NCBI GenBank assembly: GCA_003162255.1 | Contig: PMMJ01000406.1 | Span: forward strand, 659 to 6,164 | Length of the DNA: 5,506 nt | Reading direction: 5' to 3' | Source: Acidobacteriaceae bacterium | GTDB taxonomy: Bacteria > Acidobacteriota > Terriglobia > Terriglobales > Acidobacteriaceae | Part shown: positions 3,854-5,506 of the stretch, one piece after another | Position numbering within the stretch: position 1 is the first letter of the stretch | Layout: every line of letters starts with the position of its first letter | Translations under genes and position numbers: made by a program | Notes under the pieces: generated by a model | The model's input: the letters and a program-made list of their open reading frames with translations, nothing else | Databases searched by the model: none | What the model was told of the DNA's origin: nothing

Positions 3854-5506
3854 ATGCGCTGGCGAATTCTGGCGGTTGCCGGTCTTCTTTTTTGTGGTGC
3901 TGTTTTCAGCCGCGCTGGAGGGCCGGCCTTTGTCGCAGGCTCGGGCTACTCTGCTGGAGTCGAAGGACAAGCGCTAATCTGGGAGAACGGCTCGGTGCAA
4001 TACTTTACCGACCAGGGAAACCTGAGCCCGATCCTCACTGGCGCGCAAGCCGATGCTTTTGTGGCGGCTGCTTTCAGCGCATGGACCGGCATTTCAAGCG
4101 TTGCCCTTACTGCGTCGCAGGGCGGACATCTTGCGGAAGACGTGAACGGCAGCAATATCGCGGTCGCTAACGGAACCATCACCGCCCCAGCGGACATTAC
4201 TGCTTCAGCGACCGGCATTCCCGTCGGAATCGTTTACGACTACGACGGGACGGTCACCGATGCGCTGCTCGGCGAAGGCGCTGGAGACCTGGCGGATTGC
4301 TTTACCAACGCCGTCTATACGAGTTCCGGCGATGTAGGGCCTGACAACTTCTCCGCCAGCGGGTACATCGTGCACGCACTGGTGGTGATTAATGGAATTT
4401 GTGCGGCCACGAGCGCGCAACTGCCTGACGTTCAATACCGGTTGGTGCGAATCCTGGGGCGCATTGTTGGCTTGGGGTGGTCGCAGGCCGATGTGAATGT
4501 GTTGACGCACAAACCGCCTCCAACCAGCGCCGACTTTGCAGGATTTCCGGTGATGCACTTTACCGATCCGGTGAATTGCGTGCCCATCAGCGTCTGCTAT
4601 CCGAACGCGGCTGTTCCCGCAATGGATGACAGGGATGCGCTGGCGCGGCTTTATCCAGTCAGCGGGGGCCCGCAAACGGCGGGCAGAATTTACGGCAGCG
4701 TGTACTTCACCAATGCTTCGGGGAATGCACTGCAAGCAATGCAGGGCGTCAACGTGGTGGCGCGGTTGATGGTCGCGGGCCAGCCCTCGCGGCAGTATGT
4801 TGTGAGTTCCGTTTCTGGATTTCTGTTTTGCGGCAACGCGGGCAACATCATCGATGGATACCTGGACGGAAACGGCCTTCGCTATGACCGGTGGGGCTCC
4901 GGTGATCCCTCGCTCGAGGGCTTTTACGATTTGGGCGAACTGACGATTCCAAACGGGCAAAGCACCGCCCAGTATCAGTTAAGCGTGGAGGCGCTGGATC
5001 CGAACTGGTCCACGGGAGTCGAACCGTACGGTCCCGCACAGGTGACGCCGTCGGGCTCGTTCGCTCCCGTTGTGGTCACGGTGACGAATGGATCGAATGC
5101 GGAGCAAGACATCCTGATGCTGGGGGATGAAATCGCGCAGACGCATCCCGGCAGCGGGTCGACATACGCGAATCCGGCGAGGCTTCCGCGGGGCGGCGCA
5201 TGGGGATCGTGGATCTCCGGCTACGGCAGCACCGATTGGTTCGAGTTCACGGCACAGGCGAACCGCACGGCCTCGGTCGCGGTGACGGCACTCAATGAAG
5301 CGGGCCAGCCGACCGAGGCCAAACTGTTGCCCGTAATCGGGATTTGGCAATTGAGCGACGAGAGCGGCGATCCGGCGCCGGCTTTCACGCCATCGGCATT
5401 CAACTCGGCGATTTTTGGAATGACCCGCCTGGATGCGCAGTTTGGTGTGTCAGATACGTTTCGAGTGGGAGTCGCGGACTTCCGGGGCGACGGCCGTCCC
5501 GATTAC
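3854..5506 (+). CDS. Exported matrixin-like pseudo-protease with C-terminal beta modules, 3'-partial
   Basis: At least 551 codons read without a stop to the window end, so the protein is truncated by the edge. Residues 1-21 are a signal peptide (core ILAVAGLLF, likely cut after SRA21). The span 40-99 resembles the matrixin N-terminal half: W43, VQYFTDQG (48-55), an Ala-rich helix with W77, then GGHLAEDV (90-97). The segment aligning with the zinc site HExxHxxGxxH reads RILGRIVGLGW (199-209), losing all three His and the catalytic Glu, though the Gly framework and S210 remain. M234-H235 could match the Met-turn, and MDDRDALARLYP (257-268) matches the matrixin C-terminal helix. Cys149/183 and Cys242/248 may form disulfides in the exported chain. 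Residues 275-335 look like a carboxypeptidase-regulatory-type beta module. Residues 447-520 resemble a PPC domain (DWFEF 461-465). The visible end, DFRGDGRPD (542-550), recalls a calcium-binding FG-GAP loop. It is likely secreted or surface-bound, with a binding rather than proteolytic role. Confidence 0.85.
   Translation, partial: MRWRILAVAGLLFCGAVFSRAGGPAFVAGSGYSAGVEGQALIWENGSVQYFTDQGNLSPILTGAQADAFVAAAFSAWTGISSVALTASQGGHLAEDVNGSNIAVANGTITAPADITASATGIPVGIVYDYDGTVTDALLGEGAGDLADCFTNAVYTSSGDVGPDNFSASGYIVHALVVINGICAATSAQLPDVQYRLVRILGRIVGLGWSQADVNVLTHKPPPTSADFAGFPVMHFTDPVNCVPISVCYPNAAVPAMDDRDALARLYPVSGGPQTAGRIYGSVYFTNASGNALQAMQGVNVVARLMVAGQPSRQYVVSSVSGFLFCGNAGNIIDGYLDGNGLRYDRWGSGDPSLEGFYDLGELTIPNGQSTAQYQLSVEALDPNWSTGVEPYGPAQVTPSGSFAPVVVTVTNGSNAEQDILMLGDEIAQTHPGSGSTYANPARLPRGGAWGSWISGYGSTDWFEFTAQANRTASVAVTALNEAGQPTEAKLLPVIGIWQLSDESGDPAPAFTPSAFNSAIFGMTRLDAQFGVSDTFRVGVADFRGDGRPDY

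Noticed and set aside
3854..3916. Lipoprotein signal in the matrixin-like protein because of Cys14.
   Set aside because: The residues before Cys14 (LLF) do not fit a lipobox, which needs Gly, Ala or Ser just before the Cys. A normal signal peptidase site follows at SRA21.
4205..4960. A 251-codon open frame on the minus strand.
   Set aside because: It lies antisense inside the matrixin-like gene, whose translation has a signal peptide, ribosome binding site and coherent domains. The minus-strand product has none.

Overview
The window is GC-rich chromosomal DNA. The two secreted proteins at 3266-5506 resemble, from memory, lineage-specific exported families of Acidobacteriota (Terriglobia-type soil bacteria). 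That placement is an inference from recall, not from a database search. No rRNA, tRNA, CRISPR array, insertion sequence or phage gene is visible.

Layout: (1) 1-1197 (+) is the 3' part or nearly all of a von Willebrand factor A (VWA) protein with an intact MIDAS metal site. (2) 1366-1905 (+) is a small single-domain cupin with a strong ribosome binding site and four conserved metal ligands. (3) 1906-2098 is a gene-free stretch with three inverted repeats. It leads to 2099-2326 (+), a 75-residue exported protein whose mature part is extremely lysine/arginine-rich. (4) 2423-3057 (-) is a two-gene toxin-antitoxin module, a Phd/YefM-type antitoxin followed by a VapC-like PIN toxin, overlapping by ATGA. 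Its promoter (TTGACC, 17-nt spacer, TACTAT) is covered by two short palindromes. (5) 3103-3265 is the divergent intergenic region. (6) 3266-3850 (+) and 3854-5506 (+, running off the window) form a tight two-gene unit of exported proteins, with the second gene's ribosome binding site inside the end of the first.

The most interesting part is that last pair. The large protein has the general layout of a matrixin-type (M10, metzincin) metalloprotease. However, the segment aligning with the zinc motif HExxHxxGxxH reads RILGRIVGLGW, so every zinc ligand and the catalytic glutamate are replaced while the glycine framework is kept. It looks like a secreted pseudo-protease carrying C-terminal beta-rich modules. 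Its partner at 3266-3850 is a small exported beta-rich protein that weakly resembles NTR/TIMP-like (OB-fold) domains.

Six separate units appear to share the window. Only the toxin-antitoxin pair and the exported pair show sequence evidence of co-translation. No functional link between the VWA protein, the cupin and the basic exported protein can be supported.
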